DNA of 64,000 bases from Pectobacterium betavasculorum (GCF_000749845.1 NZ_JQHM01000001.1:1488001-1552000); one strand, 5' to 3'; numbered from the stretch's first letter, positions 1-10,651 are shown. The notes: generated by a model from the sequence alone, not told the origin. Program-made: numbers and translations.

Positions 1-31
1 CCATACCAAGTAAAGTTAACGCGCGTTTCAT
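1..31 (-). CDS. Start of a probable L,D-transpeptidase (LdtE-like), cut by the window edge
   Basis: Only the first ten codons lie in the window. They read MKRALTLLGM, a typical opening of a signal peptide, and an AGGGAA ribosome site stands just upstream. In E. coli the gene after sufE on the same strand is ldtE (ynhG), whose product also begins MKRA, so position and first residues agree. LdtE is a periplasmic L,D-transpeptidase that links peptidoglycan stems. An Lpp-type lipoprotein gene is the main alternative, since lpp comes next in E. coli. The identification rests on synteny and four residues. Confidence 0.45.
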   Translation of the reverse strand, partial: MKRALTLLGM

Positions 32-344
32 ATTAGGTTCCCTACAATCAATAACATCTGGTTGTGTACCCAGAATGCAGTATCCGACTATACCTCTTGA
101 TCTGGTATCAATGAGGCTGTTGCTGCGCCTCTCCACAGAACGTGTGGTATATATTAGCATTGCTGTAACAAAAGAATATTTTATTTAAAAATCAAAGCAT
201 TGATATTCAATTCTTTACAAAGCACTGTCAGGATAAAATTTAGCAGGAAATAAATATACAGGACGAATTCTGAAATATCAGCGAGTTAATAAATTGATCG
301 AGAAACAATAACGTATCGCTGGTGAAGATCAGTCAATAAAAAAC
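32..344. other. Intergenic region upstream of the edge gene
   Basis: This AT-rich stretch of about 310 bases lies between the suf terminator and the minus-strand gene at the window edge, so it should carry that gene's promoter. On the minus strand around 150-180 there is an A/T-rich stretch with a TATATA element, but I see no convincing -35 hexamer with good spacing. I see no reading frame or strong repeat in it. Confidence 0.4.
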
Positions 345-383
345 AAAAAGCGCTGAACGTTTTTTCCGTCACAGCGCTTTTTT
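345..383 (-). terminator. Rho-independent terminator of the suf operon
   Basis: AAAAAGCGCTG pairs with CAGCGCTTTTTT around a 16-base loop. Read on the minus strand, the stem is followed by a T-rich run, which fits the end of sufABCDSE. The element is nearly symmetric and could also stop plus-strand transcription. Confidence 0.85.
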
Positions 384-420
384 CTATACTCAGTAAAAGC
401 AGAGAAAACAGAGAAGATAA

Positions 421-837
421 TTAAAGCAGTGCAGCGGCATGGGCACGAATGGCACGTAACATAGCCTCAAGCCCCTGAGATCGGGATGGCGTCAAGTGTT
501 GGTTCAACGCCAGCGATTCAAAGAACGGCCGCACATCCAGCTCAACAATCTCCTGCGCTGTCAGCCCCTGATACAGGCTGAAAACTACCGCGATCAGGCC
601 TTTCACAATGGCAGCATCGCTGTCGCCGTGCAGAGTGATGACGCCCTGCTCATCAGGTTGTGTCACAATCCACACCTGACTCTGGCACCCCGCAATCAGG
701 TTATCGGGATTACGCCACTCATCGGGCAGTGGATCAAGACGCTCCCCTAACTCGATGACATACAGATATTTTTCTTCCCAGTCATTACAGCGTGCAAAAT
801 TGCGCGCCAGCTTCTGCGGTTCTGGCAGACTCGCCAT
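421..837 (-). CDS. sufE: Cysteine desulfuration protein SufE
   Basis: SufE accepts persulfide sulfur from the desulfurase SufS and hands it to the SufBCD scaffold. The 138 residues equal the length of the E. coli protein and match throughout. The sulfur-accepting cysteine is Cys51 in the motif GCQSQVW. A conserved [12 protein letters not shown] stretch lies near the C-terminus. It is the last gene of the operon, 33 bases after sufS, and is followed by a clear terminator. Nothing is unusual. Confidence 0.97.
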   Translation of the reverse strand: MASLPEPQKLARNFARCNDWEEKYLYVIELGERLDPLPDEWRNPDNLIAGCQSQVWIVTQPDEQGVITLHGDSDAAIVKGLIAVVFSLYQGLTAQEIVELDVRPFFESLALNQHLTPSRSQGLEAMLRAIRAHAAALL

Positions 838-870
838 GGTTTCCTCCCCGAACAGGTTCGCGCGCGGCGC

Positions 871-2094
871 TTAACTGCCCAGCAATCGATGGATACGTTG
901 CAATCCGGCAACCAGCCGGTCAATTTCTTCGCACGTAGTATAAACGGCCAGCGAGGCGCGGCACATACTGGGAACACCATAGTGTTCCATCAGCGGCATC
1001 GCGCAATGGTGGCCGGTGCGAATCGCAATACCGTACCGATCGAGGAAACTTCCAACATCATAGGCATGGTGCTGCCCAAGGTTAAACGCAATAACGCCGT
1101 GCCGTTCGGCAGGACCGTACAAGGTCAGATCGGGCACCTGCGTTAACGCTTCCAGCGCATACTGCATGAGCGAGGATTCATAACGCTGAATATTTTCACG
1201 CCCCAGTGCCGTCACATAATCCAGTGCAGCACCTAAGCCCATGATACCGCCCGTGTTAGGCGATCCGGCTTCAAAGCGCCACGGTGAATCCGCATAGGTG
1301 GTGCCTATACGCAGGCTGACCTGACGAATCATCGCCCCACCACCTTCCCACGGTGGCATGGCTTGAAGCAGGTCACGTTTGCCATACAGCACACCAATGC
1401 CTGAAGGGCCGTAGATCTTATGTCCTGAAAAGACAAAGAAATCACAATCCAGATCCTGCACATCAACAGGCTGATGCATAATCGACTGTGCGCCATCGAT
1501 CAACACAACAGCGCCCGCCGCTTTTGCCTGCGCAATCATCGCTTTCACGGGGTTCAGCGTGCCCAATACGTTGGATATCTGCGTCACCGCCAGCAGACGA
1601 GTGCGTTCATCCAACAACGCGGGAAGCTGTGCCACATCCAGCGAACCATCTTCAGCCAGCGGCAATACGCGAACTTCAACGCCACGCGCTTCCGCCAGCA
1701 TCTGCCAGGGAACAATATTCGCGTGGTGCTCCATCTCGGTAATGATCAGGTTATCGCCCGGCTGGATAAAGGTGCGACCATAGCTGTTAGCCACCAGATT
1801 GATGGCCTCCGTCGTCCCGCGTACAAAGACAATCTCTTCCGCTGAGGCGGCATTAATAAAAGAAGCCACCTGCTCGCGTACCGCTTCCATCGCGCTGGTC
1901 GCCTGCGCGCTGAGCGTATGAATGCCGCGATGCACAGCGGCGTATTCATGGCGATAGAATTCAGCTTCGCGATCGATAACAGAATGAGGCTTTTGCGCAC
2001 TCGCGGCGCTATCAAGATAGGCTAACGGCTGGCCGTTAACCTCGCTTGCCAGCAACGGGAAATCGGCACGAACTCGCTCAATAGGATAACTCAT
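871..2094 (-). CDS. sufS: Cysteine desulfurase SufS
   Basis: A PLP-dependent group II cysteine desulfurase that takes sulfur from L-cysteine, giving alanine and an enzyme persulfide; it also acts on selenocysteine. The PLP lysine lies in SGHK near residue 226, and the persulfide cysteine is Cys364 in RTGHHCAM. From the start chosen here (MSYPIERVR) the N-terminus aligns with E. coli SufS without a gap and gives 407 residues. An adjacent ATG at 2097 would add one methionine. The sufD stop overlaps this start as TGATG, so the two genes are probably translationally coupled. Confidence 0.96.
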   Translation of the reverse strand: MSYPIERVRADFPLLASEVNGQPLAYLDSAASAQKPHSVIDREAEFYRHEYAAVHRGIHTLSAQATSAMEAVREQVASFINAASAEEIVFVRGTTEAINLVANSYGRTFIQPGDNLIITEMEHHANIVPWQMLAEARGVEVRVLPLAEDGSLDVAQLPALLDERTRLLAVTQISNVLGTLNPVKAMIAQAKAAGAVVLIDGAQSIMHQPVDVQDLDCDFFVFSGHKIYGPSGIGVLYGKRDLLQAMPPWEGGGAMIRQVSLRIGTTYADSPWRFEAGSPNTGGIMGLGAALDYVTALGRENIQRYESSLMQYALEALTQVPDLTLYGPAERHGVIAFNLGQHHAYDVGSFLDRYGIAIRTGHHCAMPLMEHYGVPSMCRASLAVYTTCEEIDRLVAGLQRIHRLLGS

Positions 2095-3425
2095 CATACC
2101 GCCTTGCCGACATTCGCCAGCGCGTTGGGCAAACGCTGCGCAATACGTTCCAGAACCACATCTCGCAGAGACTCGTTTTCAATCGCTTCTGTGACTTCCG
2201 CAGCGAAGGCGAAGATGATCATCTGTTGCGCATCCTGTTGCGTAATACCGCGGGAACGCAGATAGAACAGCTGTTCTTCGTCCATACGACCGATGGTGGC
2301 ACCGTGGCTACATTTCACGTCATCCGCGTAGATTTCCAACTGCGGCTTGGTATCTACCTCAGCCAATCGACCCAGCAGCAGGTTGTTATTGGTCATCTGT
2401 CCGTCAGTTTTCAGCGCATGCGGCGCAACCTTGATCATGCCGTTAAACACTGCTCTGGCGCGATCGTTGACAATGACTTTATGCAGTTGACGACTTTCGC
2501 CGTTGCCCTGATTGTGTTCCAGATACGTTCGCGTATCACACACTTCGCTGCCAACAGGCAGAATCAGGCTGTTCATGGACAGGTTCGTCCCTTCGCCGTT
2601 CAACTGAGCACTGGTGTGGTGACGTGTTAGCCCAGCTCCCAACAGGAAACTGTGGCTGCGAACCCGAGCATCGCGTGCCAGAACCAGATCGTTATGCGCG
2701 AAGTGGTAGCTCGCCGCCGCTTCAAACGCCAGTTTATAGTGGCTAATCTGGCTGTTTTCCGCTGCGTTCACCGTCAGGCGTGCACCGGTAAAATGAGCAT
2801 GCTCATCCAGACTGATGTAGTGCTCGATAATCTCCGCACTCGCGCCACGCTCAACGTTCAGATGATGACGATGGTGAACCGTGTTCAACGCCGCAGCCTG
2901 ACTGCTGCTGACGTGCAACAGATAAAGCGGTTTTTCCGCTTGCTGCCCGGCAGCCAGACGAATCAAGGTACTTGTGCTAGCCAGACTTTCGGTCAGATGC
3001 AGGAACACGTCGGACTGGATCGCCGCAGGCAGCACGCCACGCGCACGCGACGCCTGTACGTCCACCTGATACGGACCCCAGGCGCTGTCGCTCAGTTCTG
3101 CGTTGAACACACCATCGACAAACACCAGACGCCAGCTATCCACCGCCAATGCCAGTGCGTCCACAGCAGCACGATCGATAGACAGTGCCTGAGGTGCGAC
3201 AAATTCGTTGCTCAGCAAGCCATCCAGTGGCGTGTATTTCCAGTGTTCATGCTTACGATGCGGTAAGCCAAGACGAATAACGTCCTGCCAGTGTTGGTTT
3301 GCATCTTCAGAACGACGCGACGCATCGCGTTCAAACAGGCTATGCCATTGTTGCAGCGCCTGCTCTTGTTTCTGTGCGATGCCGGTTTTACTCGTCACAT
3401 TATTGCTCGTCGGTAAGCCAGCCAT
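2094..3425 (-). CDS. sufD: Fe-S scaffold component SufD
   Basis: SufD pairs with SufB and the ATPase SufC in the SufBC2D scaffold that builds clusters under iron limitation and oxidative stress. The frame stays open to 3464, but the E. coli protein starts MAGLP and the same residues occur here at 3425, giving 443 residues, slightly longer than E. coli (423). The difference is an insertion near the N-terminus. The conserved SufB/SufD core with [15 protein letters not shown] and CSHGATIG is intact. The start lies inside the 3' end of sufC with a 26-base overlap, an arrangement also seen in E. coli. Confidence 0.95.
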   Translation of the reverse strand: MAGLPTSNNVTSKTGIAQKQEQALQQWHSLFERDASRRSEDANQHWQDVIRLGLPHRKHEHWKYTPLDGLLSNEFVAPQALSIDRAAVDALALAVDSWRLVFVDGVFNAELSDSAWGPYQVDVQASRARGVLPAAIQSDVFLHLTESLASTSTLIRLAAGQQAEKPLYLLHVSSSQAAALNTVHHRHHLNVERGASAEIIEHYISLDEHAHFTGARLTVNAAENSQISHYKLAFEAAASYHFAHNDLVLARDARVRSHSFLLGAGLTRHHTSAQLNGEGTNLSMNSLILPVGSEVCDTRTYLEHNQGNGESRQLHKVIVNDRARAVFNGMIKVAPHALKTDGQMTNNNLLLGRLAEVDTKPQLEIYADDVKCSHGATIGRMDEEQLFYLRSRGITQQDAQQMIIFAFAAEVTEAIENESLRDVVLERIAQRLPNALANVGKAV

Positions 3426-4146
3426 AGCCTTGCTCCTCCAACTGTTTAACCAGCGAGAAATCACCGGATTTCACAATGCGCCCTTGATACAGAACGTGTA
3501 CGTGATCCGGTTTGATGTAATCAAGAATACGCTGGTAGTGCGTGACAATGATGAACGAACGTTTGCCGTCGCGCAGGGAGTTCACGCCGTTAGAAACGAT
3601 TTTCAGTGCGTCAATGTCCAAACCAGAGTCAGTCTCATCCAGAATGCACAGATCCGGCTCTAACGCCGCCATTTGCAGAATGTCGTTACGCTTCTTCTCG
3701 CCGCCGGAGAAGCCTACGTTGACCGAGCGGGTCAACAAATCTTCCGGCATATTCAGCAGTTTGATCTTTTCTTCGATAAAGTCGGCGAAGTCAAAGCGAT
3801 CCAGCGGTTCCTGCTCGCGGTATTTACGTACTGCGTTAACAGAGGTTTGCAGGAAGAACTGGTTGCTCACGCCAGGGATCTCTACCGGATACTGAAACGC
3901 CATAAAGACGCCTTCACCCGCGCGATCTTCTGGAGACAGTTCCAGCAAGTCTTTCCCTTTGAAGTTCACCGAACCATCGGTCACTTCATATTCTTCACGT
4001 CCAGCCAGCGTCGCGGAGAGCGTACTTTTTCCTGAGCCATTCGGGCCCATGATCGCGTGAACTTCACCCGGCTTAATGGTGAGATTAAGCCCTTGGATGA
4101 TCGCTTTGCCTTCTACGCTAACTTTTAAATTTTCGATGCTTAACAT
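3400..4146 (-). CDS. sufC: Fe-S assembly ABC-type ATPase SufC
   Basis: A cytosolic ABC ATPase without a membrane partner that drives SufBC2D. It has the Walker A motif GPNGSGKST, the signature FSGGEKKR, Walker B CILDETDSGLD and the switch histidine in IIVTHYQ. The ATG at 4146 gives 248 residues, the E. coli length, and has AAGGAA at good distance. A TTG at 4161 in the same frame is less likely. A 97-base gap separates it from sufB, larger than the near-contiguous arrangement I recall for E. coli. Confidence 0.96.
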   Translation of the reverse strand: MLSIENLKVSVEGKAIIQGLNLTIKPGEVHAIMGPNGSGKSTLSATLAGREEYEVTDGSVNFKGKDLLELSPEDRAGEGVFMAFQYPVEIPGVSNQFFLQTSVNAVRKYREQEPLDRFDFADFIEEKIKLLNMPEDLLTRSVNVGFSGGEKKRNDILQMAALEPDLCILDETDSGLDIDALKIVSNGVNSLRDGKRSFIIVTHYQRILDYIKPDHVHVLYQGRIVKSGDFSLVKQLEEQGYGWLTDEQ

Positions 4147-4243
4147 GCTTATTCCTTCCAACGCTCAATGTGGCGAGCGCTTAATGAATTCCGGGACCGA
4201 TGATTCTCATTATTCGTCTGTGAAAATCCCGGTAACCGCCGAA
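4147..4243 (-). other. sufB-sufC intercistronic gap with an inverted repeat
   Basis: CCGGGA at 4191-4196 can pair with TCCCGG near 4229-4234 around a loop of about 32 bases, and AATTC/GAATT-type bases extend the stem imperfectly. There is no T-run, so it does not look like a terminator. It could be an mRNA processing or stability element between sufB and sufC. No reading frame is present. Confidence 0.4.
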
Positions 4244-5743
4244 TTAACCCACGCTGTGTTCCAGGCTAATCGCCAGTAACTTTTGTGCTTCTACCGCGAA
4301 TTCCAACGGCAATTCAGAGAAAACGTCCTTACAGAATCCGTTCACGATCATCGAGATGGCGTCATCTTCGCTGATACCGCGTTGCAGGCAGTAGAACAAC
4401 TGATCATCACCGATTTTCGAGGTCGTCGCTTCATGCTCCAAATGCGCAGTATTGTTACGCACTTCCACGTACGGGAAAGTGTGCGCGCCGCACTCGCTGC
4501 CGATTAACATGGAGTCACATTGGGTAAAGTTACGGGCGTTGGTCGCGCTCGGCATAATCTTCACCAAACCGCGGTAGGTGTTCTCACTGCGCCCGGCAGA
4601 AATCCCTTTAGAGATGATGGTCGAACGGGTGTTTTTACCGATATGAATCATCTTGGTGCCGGTATCGGCCTGCTGGCGACCGTTGGTCAAGGCAACAGAG
4701 AAGAACTCACCCACGGAGTAGTCACCGCGCAGAATGACGCTTGGGTATTTCCAGGTGATCGCTGAGCCAGTTTCTGACTGCGTCCAGGACATTTTTGAAT
4801 GCTCGCCTGCACACAGCGCGCGCTTGGTTACGAAGTTCAGAATGCCGCCTTCTGCGTCATCTTTACCGGAGAACCAGTTCTGCACCGTGGAGTATTTCAC
4901 TTCGGCATTCTTGTTGATGATGACTTCCACCACCGCGGCATGCAGCTGATAGGTGTCACGAACAGGTGCGGAGCAACCTTCGATGTAGCTGACGTAGCTG
5001 TCATCATCGGCGATCAGGATCGTACGCTCGAACTGACCGGTTTTCGCCGCGTTGATGCGGAAATACGTCGACAATTCCATCGGGCAGCGCACGCCTTTCG
5101 GGATGTACACAAACGTACCGTCAGAAGCGACCGCCGAGTTTAACGCCGCAAAGAAATTGTCGTTCGCCGGTACGACTGTGCCGAGGTACTGACGCACCAG
5201 ATCGGGATGTTCCTGAATCGCCTCGCTGAATGAACAGAAAATAATGCCTTTTTCAGCCAGCTCATGCCGATACGTGGTCGCAACAGATACCGAGTCGAAA
5301 ATAGCATCGACCGCGACTTTCTGGCCTTCACGGACGGGAACGCCCAGCTGATTAAAGGCATTTTCTACTTCGCTGGTCAGGTAATTATTCACGTCCGTAA
5401 TCCCGGATTGCTGCTTGGCGCCGGGCTCAGAGCCACAGCTGTCGTCACAGTTACCGCAGGAAGGCGCGGAATAATAGCTATAGTCCTGATAGTCGAGTTT
5501 CTCGTAATGGGCTTTTAGCCAATGCGGCTCTTCCATCTCCAGCCACGCTTTGTAAGCGTTAAGACGGAATTCCAGCATCCACTCAGGTTCATTACGCTTC
5601 GCCGAGATCGCCCGCACGACATCTTCGTTGATGCCGTGCGCCAGCTCATCGGTTTCCAACTGCGTGAAGAAACCTTCTTTATAGCGTCCATCACCCATCC
5701 AGATCTGGACATCATCAGGTACATCTACCGTGCTACGTGCCAT
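4244..5743 (-). CDS. sufB: Fe-S scaffold component SufB
   Basis: SufB is the main cluster-building subunit of SufBC2D. The 499 residues are close to the E. coli length of 495. The cysteine cluster C96-x2-C99-x3-C103 lies in CGNCDDSC, and the conserved C-terminal region includes [12 protein letters not shown], where the essential sulfur-accepting cysteine of the family is found, and [11 protein letters not shown]. The start [12 protein letters not shown] aligns with E. coli after a short variable tip. It lies 13 bases after sufA. Confidence 0.96.
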   Translation of the reverse strand: MARSTVDVPDDVQIWMGDGRYKEGFFTQLETDELAHGINEDVVRAISAKRNEPEWMLEFRLNAYKAWLEMEEPHWLKAHYEKLDYQDYSYYSAPSCGNCDDSCGSEPGAKQQSGITDVNNYLTSEVENAFNQLGVPVREGQKVAVDAIFDSVSVATTYRHELAEKGIIFCSFSEAIQEHPDLVRQYLGTVVPANDNFFAALNSAVASDGTFVYIPKGVRCPMELSTYFRINAAKTGQFERTILIADDDSYVSYIEGCSAPVRDTYQLHAAVVEVIINKNAEVKYSTVQNWFSGKDDAEGGILNFVTKRALCAGEHSKMSWTQSETGSAITWKYPSVILRGDYSVGEFFSVALTNGRQQADTGTKMIHIGKNTRSTIISKGISAGRSENTYRGLVKIMPSATNARNFTQCDSMLIGSECGAHTFPYVEVRNNTAHLEHEATTSKIGDDQLFYCLQRGISEDDAISMIVNGFCKDVFSELPLEFAVEAQKLLAISLEHSVG

Positions 5744-5756
5744 AATTTTTCATCAC

Positions 5757-6128
5757 TTAAATGCCAAAGCTTTCGCCACATCCACAAGCATGCTGCGCTC
5801 TGGGATTATTAAACTTGAATATCTGATTCAGCCCTTCACGGACGAAATCAAGTTCTGTGCCGTCAATGAAAGGCATCGCTTTCAGTGGGACATATAGTTT
5901 TGCGCCATCACGTTCGAATACCAGATCGTCGGTTTCAAACTCCTGCACCAGATCCAGCACATAGCCAAACCCGGCACAGCCTGATTGTTTAACGCCAAGC
6001 CGCAGCCCTTGCACGGCTTCATCCTGCGTCATCAGATTCTTAATCTGCTTCACGGCGCTATCTGTCAGCGTCAGTCCCTGCCAGACATTTTCATCCAGTG
6101 AAAATGTCCCTACATTTTCCGCTTGCAT
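5757..6128 (-). CDS. sufA: A-type Fe-S carrier SufA
   Basis: SufA receives clusters from SufBC2D and delivers them to target apoproteins. The three cluster-binding cysteines of the A-type family are present at Cys51 (KQSGCAGFG), Cys115 and Cys117 (HACGCGESFGI). The length is 123 residues against 122 in E. coli. GAGGT stands 7 bases before the ATG, a strong ribosome site. It is the first gene of the suf operon. Confidence 0.96.
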   Translation of the reverse strand: MQAENVGTFSLDENVWQGLTLTDSAVKQIKNLMTQDEAVQGLRLGVKQSGCAGFGYVLDLVQEFETDDLVFERDGAKLYVPLKAMPFIDGTELDFVREGLNQIFKFNNPRAQHACGCGESFGI

Positions 6129-6420
6129 ATGGAATACCTCATTGCGTGTGGTACCAGTTTTAGGCTGGTTTCCCCTAATGTTAGTGATTATGAAACTAGC
6201 TTCAACCTCTTGTTTCGCAGGGCTATTCGTAACATTTGGTTTTTTAGCGATCCAATAGCATCATTTTACACGTCTCTGAAGCGCCAAACAATGCGGCAAT
6301 AAATCAACTAACCAATTGATAAAAAATGAATTAATAGCCTCTTCCCTGTTCCTTTAGGGAAGGCGGAAATTATCATCTCGTTATCATTATTATAACATTT
6401 ATCGGTGATACCTATTTATA
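6129..6420 (-). promoter_or_regulatory. suf operon leader and promoter region with a Fur-like site
   Basis: Read on the minus strand, ATGATAACGAGATGATAAT at about 6370-6390 resembles overlapping Fur half-sites (GATAAT type), which fits iron repression of suf known from E. coli. Closer to sufA there are two inverted repeats: TTCCCT/AGGGAA near 6342-6362 and ACCAG/CTGGT at 6153-6169. E. coli suf is also controlled by IscR and OxyR, but I could not place those sites with confidence. The transcription start is unknown, so the leader could be up to 240 bases long. Confidence 0.5.
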
Positions 6421-6517
6421 AAACAGGGAAGGTATATGAAGATTTATATGATTTCCGATCGTATTTTTCACGTTAAAGCACGTTTTGCCCATTGATCACG
6501 GCCTTTTTTATTAATAT

Positions 6518-6535
6518 GATAATGATTATCATTTC
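6518..6535 (+). promoter_or_regulatory. Fur box
   Basis: GATAATGATTATCATTTC matches the Fur consensus (GATAATGATAATCATTATC) at most positions. It lies about 20 bases before the start codon of the unknown gene that follows, so bound Fur-Fe2+ would be expected to block its transcription. Confidence 0.8.
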
Positions 6536-6554
6536 ATATTCAGGATCGATAACC

Positions 6555-6956
6555 ATGCTTTCCGTGAATGCCTGGCTGCACCACCAGATTGACGAATATA
6601 AATTTCAGATTCGCGATGCCACTGTTGATTTCTATATGGCGGAAGCCCGCCTGAATCGTCCGGGAAGTAATATTGATCATTTACGTCGATTCCATAACGC
6701 CTGCATGGACATGGTTGAACTGTGTCTGAGAAATGGCGATGACGACAGTTATCTGCACGCACTGGTCAAGTTGCACAATCGGTTGATTAAAGAGATCAAT
6801 AATGAAGGGCGCTGCCACCTCTTTCGAGTGCAAAGCTACTACTTTGCGCGTAACACGCTGAAGTCGATTTGCCATCAGTTAAGCATGCAAGGCTCATGGG
6901 ATAAAGCCACCGCGTTTCAGACGGACTTCGTTAAGCGCGTGCCTTTTCTCCCCTAA
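6555..6956 (+). CDS. Hypothetical protein with a Fur box in front
   Basis: I do not recognise this 133-residue protein. It has no signal peptide or membrane segment, and is rich in histidine, asparagine and charged residues, with predicted helical stretches such as LHHQIDEYKFQIRDATVDFY. It looks like a small cytoplasmic helical protein. The ATG at 6555 has AGGA upstream. The frame stays open to 6492, but that extension would run through the Fur box. The gene stands alone, divergent from suf and convergent with menI. Iron-repressed expression is inferred from the site alone. Confidence 0.75.
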   Translation: MLSVNAWLHHQIDEYKFQIRDATVDFYMAEARLNRPGSNIDHLRRFHNACMDMVELCLRNGDDDSYLHALVKLHNRLIKEINNEGRCHLFRVQSYYFARNTLKSICHQLSMQGSWDKATAFQTDFVKRVPFLP

Positions 6957-6986
6957 AGAACGATCGATCTACCCTAAATAAAAATC

Positions 6987-7013
6987 GAACCAGACCCGCC
7001 AACAGTCTGGTTC
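6987..7013. terminator. Hairpin between convergent genes
   Basis: GAACCAGAC pairs perfectly with GTCTGGTTC around a 9-base loop. It sits between the ends of the Fur-boxed gene and menI, which converge. The T-run is weak in both directions (AGCGTTT on plus, GATTTTTATTT on minus), so a bidirectional terminator is likely, better on the minus strand. Confidence 0.65.
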
Positions 7014-7025
7014 AGCGTTTCATAC

Positions 7026-7442
7026 TTACGGCGTAATCACCGACGTCGTCAGACGTGAAATGCAGCACAGGCGATTCTGATTATCAAAAATCTCAATCTG
7101 CCATACCTGGCTACGGCGACCAACGTGAAGCGCACGGCATACTCCCCGAACCTCACCTTCACGCACAGCACGCAGATGATTGGCATTGATTTCCAGCCCC
7201 ACCACCTGCTGATCGCCCTCAGAGCACAGATAGCCCGCGACGGAGCCGAGCGATTCCGCCAGCACGACGGAAGCGCCACCGTGCAGTAAGCCAAACGGCT
7301 GACGCGTGCGTGAATCCACTGGCATCACCGCTTCCAGAAAATCCTCCGCAAGGCAGGTATAACGAATCCCGAGATGACCAACCATACACGCCTGGCTCTG
7401 TTGATTGAGCTGCTCAAGCGTAACCTGTCGTTTCCATTGCAT
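7026..7442 (-). CDS. menI: 1,4-dihydroxy-2-naphthoyl-CoA hydrolase MenI (YdiI)
   Basis: A hotdog-fold thioesterase that releases 1,4-dihydroxy-2-naphthoate from its CoA ester in menaquinone synthesis. The 138 residues match E. coli YdiI throughout, including [17 protein letters not shown], which carries the catalytic glutamate of this family. The start overlaps the ydiJ stop as TGATG, so the two genes form one transcription unit. In E. coli ydiI is next to suf as well. Confidence 0.94.
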   Translation of the reverse strand: MQWKRQVTLEQLNQQSQACMVGHLGIRYTCLAEDFLEAVMPVDSRTRQPFGLLHGGASVVLAESLGSVAGYLCSEGDQQVVGLEINANHLRAVREGEVRGVCRALHVGRRSQVWQIEIFDNQNRLCCISRLTTSVITP

Positions 7443-10400
7443 CAGAGAATCTCCAGTAGAGCCTGTAGCGGATGGCGTAATGCACTGCCTTCCATGCGTT
7501 TTACCTGACTACGGCATGAATAGCCGGTGGTCAGACAGCGTTTCTGCGGCAACTTCTGTAACACCTGCTGCCAGGATAGCGCATAGATTCCCTGCGAGTT
7601 GGCAAGGTTTTTGGTTTCATGACCGTAAGTTCCCGCCATACCGCAACACCCGACGCTGACGTTCTCCAGTTTTGCGCCAAAGCGCGAGAAGATATCAGCC
7701 CACTGCTTAGTGCTGATCGGTAGCGCGGTCGTTTCGGTGCAGTGGCCGAGCAGATACCAGGACTCACCGGTGGCAGGCATAGGCGTGCTATCTGCCAATG
7801 CCTTCACCAGCCATTCATGCACCAGCTGTACCTGAAAATCACCACGTTTCTCCCCCAAAATTTCTCGGTATTCGTCGCGATAGCACAGCACCAGCGCCGG
7901 ATCGACGCCCACCATCGGCATTCCTAGCTTGGCAACGCGATTCAGGAAATCTGCCGTCTTCGACGCCGTTTTGGCAAAGCGTTGTAAAAAGCCTTTAATG
8001 TGCTGCGCTTTTCCGTTCGGCGAAAACGGCAATAGCACCGGTTTCAACTTTAGTTTTTCGATCAAATGAACGAAATCCGCCACCACCTGCGCATCGTAAT
8101 AGCTAGTAAACGGATCCTGCACAATGAGAACGTACTGTTGGCGCGCCTGCTCAGGCAGTTGTTCCAACTGTTCAAGCGTGGTGTTGACTCCGCTATGCCC
8201 GGCAAACTGCTGACGAAGCGACGGTGATGACAGCAAGGGCAAATCAACCATGCCAATCTGGCTGCGGCTCAGATTATTCAGCAACGGCATTTTCAGGAAG
8301 AAGTTAAACGTCTTCGGGCTACGTGCCATCAGCGGCGCATAGCTTTCGACACCGGCCACCAGATAGTCACGAACCGGACGCAGGTAGCGCGTGTGATAAA
8401 GCTGTAGGAAGCGGGAACGGAAACCGGGCACGTCGATCTTGATCGGGCACTGCGTTGAACAAGCTTTACACGCCAGACACCCTGACATCGCCTCTTTGAC
8501 TTCATGCGAGAAGTCGTAATCGCCTTGCTTCGCCTGCCAGCTATTGCGGGTTTTCTGGATAAAGGCGCGCAGGCTTAATTTTTGCTGCGGTAAGGCGTTC
8601 TCTAATGCAACCGGATCGACGCCCTGCTCCGCCAGCAGGCGCAACCATTCACGTACCAGCGTCGCGCGACCTTTCGGGGAGTGAATACGGTTTCCGCTGA
8701 TTTTCATTGACGGGCACATTGGGCTACGCGCATCAAAGTTGAAGCACAACCCGTTACCGTTACATTCCATTGCGCCACGGAATGCGGTACGCACCGTCAG
8801 CGGGATCGTGCGGTCAAACGTGCCGCGCTTGACTGCATCCACTTTCATCATCGGTGCATCGACATCCAGCGGCGCACAAATTTTCCCAGGATTAAGCCGG
8901 TTATCAGGGTCAAACGCCGCCTTGATCCGACGCAGCTCGTCATACAATTCCGGGCCAAAGAATTCGGGGCTGTATTCAGCACGGAAACCTTTACCGTGTT
9001 CGCCCCATAGCAGCCCGCCGTATTTAGCCGTCAATGCGACAATCTGGTCGGAAAGCTGTTTCATCAGCATTTCCTGTTGCGGATCGCACATGTCCAGCGC
9101 AGGACGAACGTGCAGCACCCCGGCATCCACGTGGCCGAACATGCCATACTTCAGATTGTGACTGTCCAGCAGCGCACGAAACTCTTCGATATAATCGGCC
9201 AGATGCTGGGGAGGCACGCAGGTATCTTCCGCAAACGGGATAGGCTTAGCCTGCCCTTTGCTATTACCCAGTAGCCCGACGGCTTTTTTGCGCATGGCGT
9301 AAATACGTTCGATTCCGGCAAGGTCGTTACAGGTTTGATAGCCAATCACCCCGCCTTCTCCGGTAACCAGCAGCGTGTCCAGCCGCTGACATAGCGACTC
9401 AACCTGCCCGTTGATCAGCACTTCATCGTCACCTGCGAATTCAACGATATTCAGGCCAAGCATTTCCTGATTAGGTACATCAGTAATCAGTTCACTGACG
9501 GAATGCCACACGATATCTTCGCGGGCAAGATTTAGGACTTTGGAATCCACCGTTTCGACGGATAACGCCTTCGCTTCAACCATGAACGGCGCATTGCGCA
9601 ACGCGGAATTGAAGGAGTCGTACTTGATATTCACCAGACGACGGCTCTTCGGCAACGGCGTGATATCGAGCTTCGCTTCAGTGATAAATGCCAGCGTGCC
9701 TTCGGCCCCGGTCAGAATACGCGTCAGGTCAAAGGTACGGAGATCGTCGCTGAACACATGCCGCAGATCATAACCCGTCAGAAAGCGGTTCAGCTTAGGG
9801 AATTTGTCGATAATCAATGCGCGCTGCTCGCGACAGCGGTGCAGCACCGTGTGATAAATGCGGCCAACGGGAGAATCTTCTTCTGCTAACTGCTCTGCCA
9901 GTTCTGTCGGCATCGCCTGCGTATCCAGCATCTCGCCGCCCAGCAGGATCGCACGCAGCCCCAGCACATGGTCTGAGGTTTTACCGTACACCAGTGAACC
10001 TTGTCCTGATGCATCAGTATTGATCATGCCGCCCAACGTCGCCCGGTTACTGGTCGATAGCTCGGGAGCGAAAAAATAGCCGTAAGGCTTCAGATATTGG
10101 TTAAGCTGATCTTTAATGACGCCAGCCTCAACGCGCACCCAGCCCTGCTCAGGATTGATCTCCAGAATGCGGTTCATATAACGCGACATATCGACCACAA
10201 TGCCGCGATTCAGCGCCTGCCCATTCGTACCTGTCCCGCCACCGCGTGGGGTAAAGGTCAACTCTGAAAAACGCGCCTCGCCCGCCAGCCGCGAGAGGAT
10301 CGCGACATCGGCAGTTGAACGGGGGAAAACCACCGCATCTGGCAGAAGTTGATAGATACTGTTATCCGTTGCCATCGTCAGACGATCGGCATAATTGGTC

Positions 10401-10495
10401 GCCGTATCGCCCGTGAATCCATTTTTCTTCAATGCTTCCAGAAAATTAAGCACCGGCTGAACCAGCCCGGGAGATTGCGTGATCTGTGGGATCAT
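7442..10495 (-). CDS. ydiJ: FAD-linked oxidase / Fe-S protein YdiJ
   Basis: A large three-part oxidoreductase. The N-terminal FAD-binding domain (about residues 45-250) contains [11 protein letters not shown], followed by an FAD-oxidase C-terminal domain. A ferredoxin-like segment with [12 protein letters not shown] lies near residue 670, and a CCG-type domain with [12 protein letters not shown] near the end. E. coli YdiJ is reported to oxidise D-2-hydroxyglutarate-type 2-hydroxyacids; I apply that by homology. The frame is open to 10519, but MIPQ at 10495 matches the E. coli start and gives 1017 residues against 1018. Confidence 0.93.
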   Translation of the reverse strand: MIPQITQSPGLVQPVLNFLEALKKNGFTGDTATNYADRLTMATDNSIYQLLPDAVVFPRSTADVAILSRLAGEARFSELTFTPRGGGTGTNGQALNRGIVVDMSRYMNRILEINPEQGWVRVEAGVIKDQLNQYLKPYGYFFAPELSTSNRATLGGMINTDASGQGSLVYGKTSDHVLGLRAILLGGEMLDTQAMPTELAEQLAEEDSPVGRIYHTVLHRCREQRALIIDKFPKLNRFLTGYDLRHVFSDDLRTFDLTRILTGAEGTLAFITEAKLDITPLPKSRRLVNIKYDSFNSALRNAPFMVEAKALSVETVDSKVLNLAREDIVWHSVSELITDVPNQEMLGLNIVEFAGDDEVLINGQVESLCQRLDTLLVTGEGGVIGYQTCNDLAGIERIYAMRKKAVGLLGNSKGQAKPIPFAEDTCVPPQHLADYIEEFRALLDSHNLKYGMFGHVDAGVLHVRPALDMCDPQQEMLMKQLSDQIVALTAKYGGLLWGEHGKGFRAEYSPEFFGPELYDELRRIKAAFDPDNRLNPGKICAPLDVDAPMMKVDAVKRGTFDRTIPLTVRTAFRGAMECNGNGLCFNFDARSPMCPSMKISGNRIHSPKGRATLVREWLRLLAEQGVDPVALENALPQQKLSLRAFIQKTRNSWQAKQGDYDFSHEVKEAMSGCLACKACSTQCPIKIDVPGFRSRFLQLYHTRYLRPVRDYLVAGVESYAPLMARSPKTFNFFLKMPLLNNLSRSQIGMVDLPLLSSPSLRQQFAGHSGVNTTLEQLEQLPEQARQQYVLIVQDPFTSYYDAQVVADFVHLIEKLKLKPVLLPFSPNGKAQHIKGFLQRFAKTASKTADFLNRVAKLGMPMVGVDPALVLCYRDEYREILGEKRGDFQVQLVHEWLVKALADSTPMPATGESWYLLGHCTETTALPISTKQWADIFSRFGAKLENVSVGCCGMAGTYGHETKNLANSQGIYALSWQQVLQKLPQKRCLTTGYSCRSQVKRMEGSALRHPLQALLEIL

Positions 10496-10593
10496 TATTT
10501 TTTGACCCTGTCCATACATGATGTGTTTGCCAATTATGTCGTGAAATGCCTATGAAGCGTGGTATATAGCCTAATGTCGATCGGTTAAGAACC

Positions 10594-10651
10594 GAGAAAC
10601 ACGGGGCGAGGTCTCCCTGCGGGAACCTCATCCCCGTGTTTCCCCTAAAAT
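10594..10651. repeat. Palindromic intergenic repeat, copy 1
   Basis: An 11-base stem, GAAACACGGGG at 10596-10606 with CCCCGTGTTTC at 10632-10642, encloses a second hairpin GAGGT/ACCTC and TCCC/GGGA. A related copy lies at 13589-13657, with the same loop text CCCTGCGGGAACCTCAT and the same tail CCCCTAAAAT. I do not recognise it as ERIC, REP or BOX. It lies between the divergent genes ydiJ and ydiK. The rest of this 407-base gap (10496-10902) shows no convincing gene; an open frame from 10636 is treated as an upstream extension of ydiK. Confidence 0.85.

Noticed and set aside
6421-6510. RyhB-like small RNA beside the Fur boxes
   Set aside because: A Fur-like site and a T-run at the end fit, but the conserved RyhB core is absent and there is no stable stem before the T-run.
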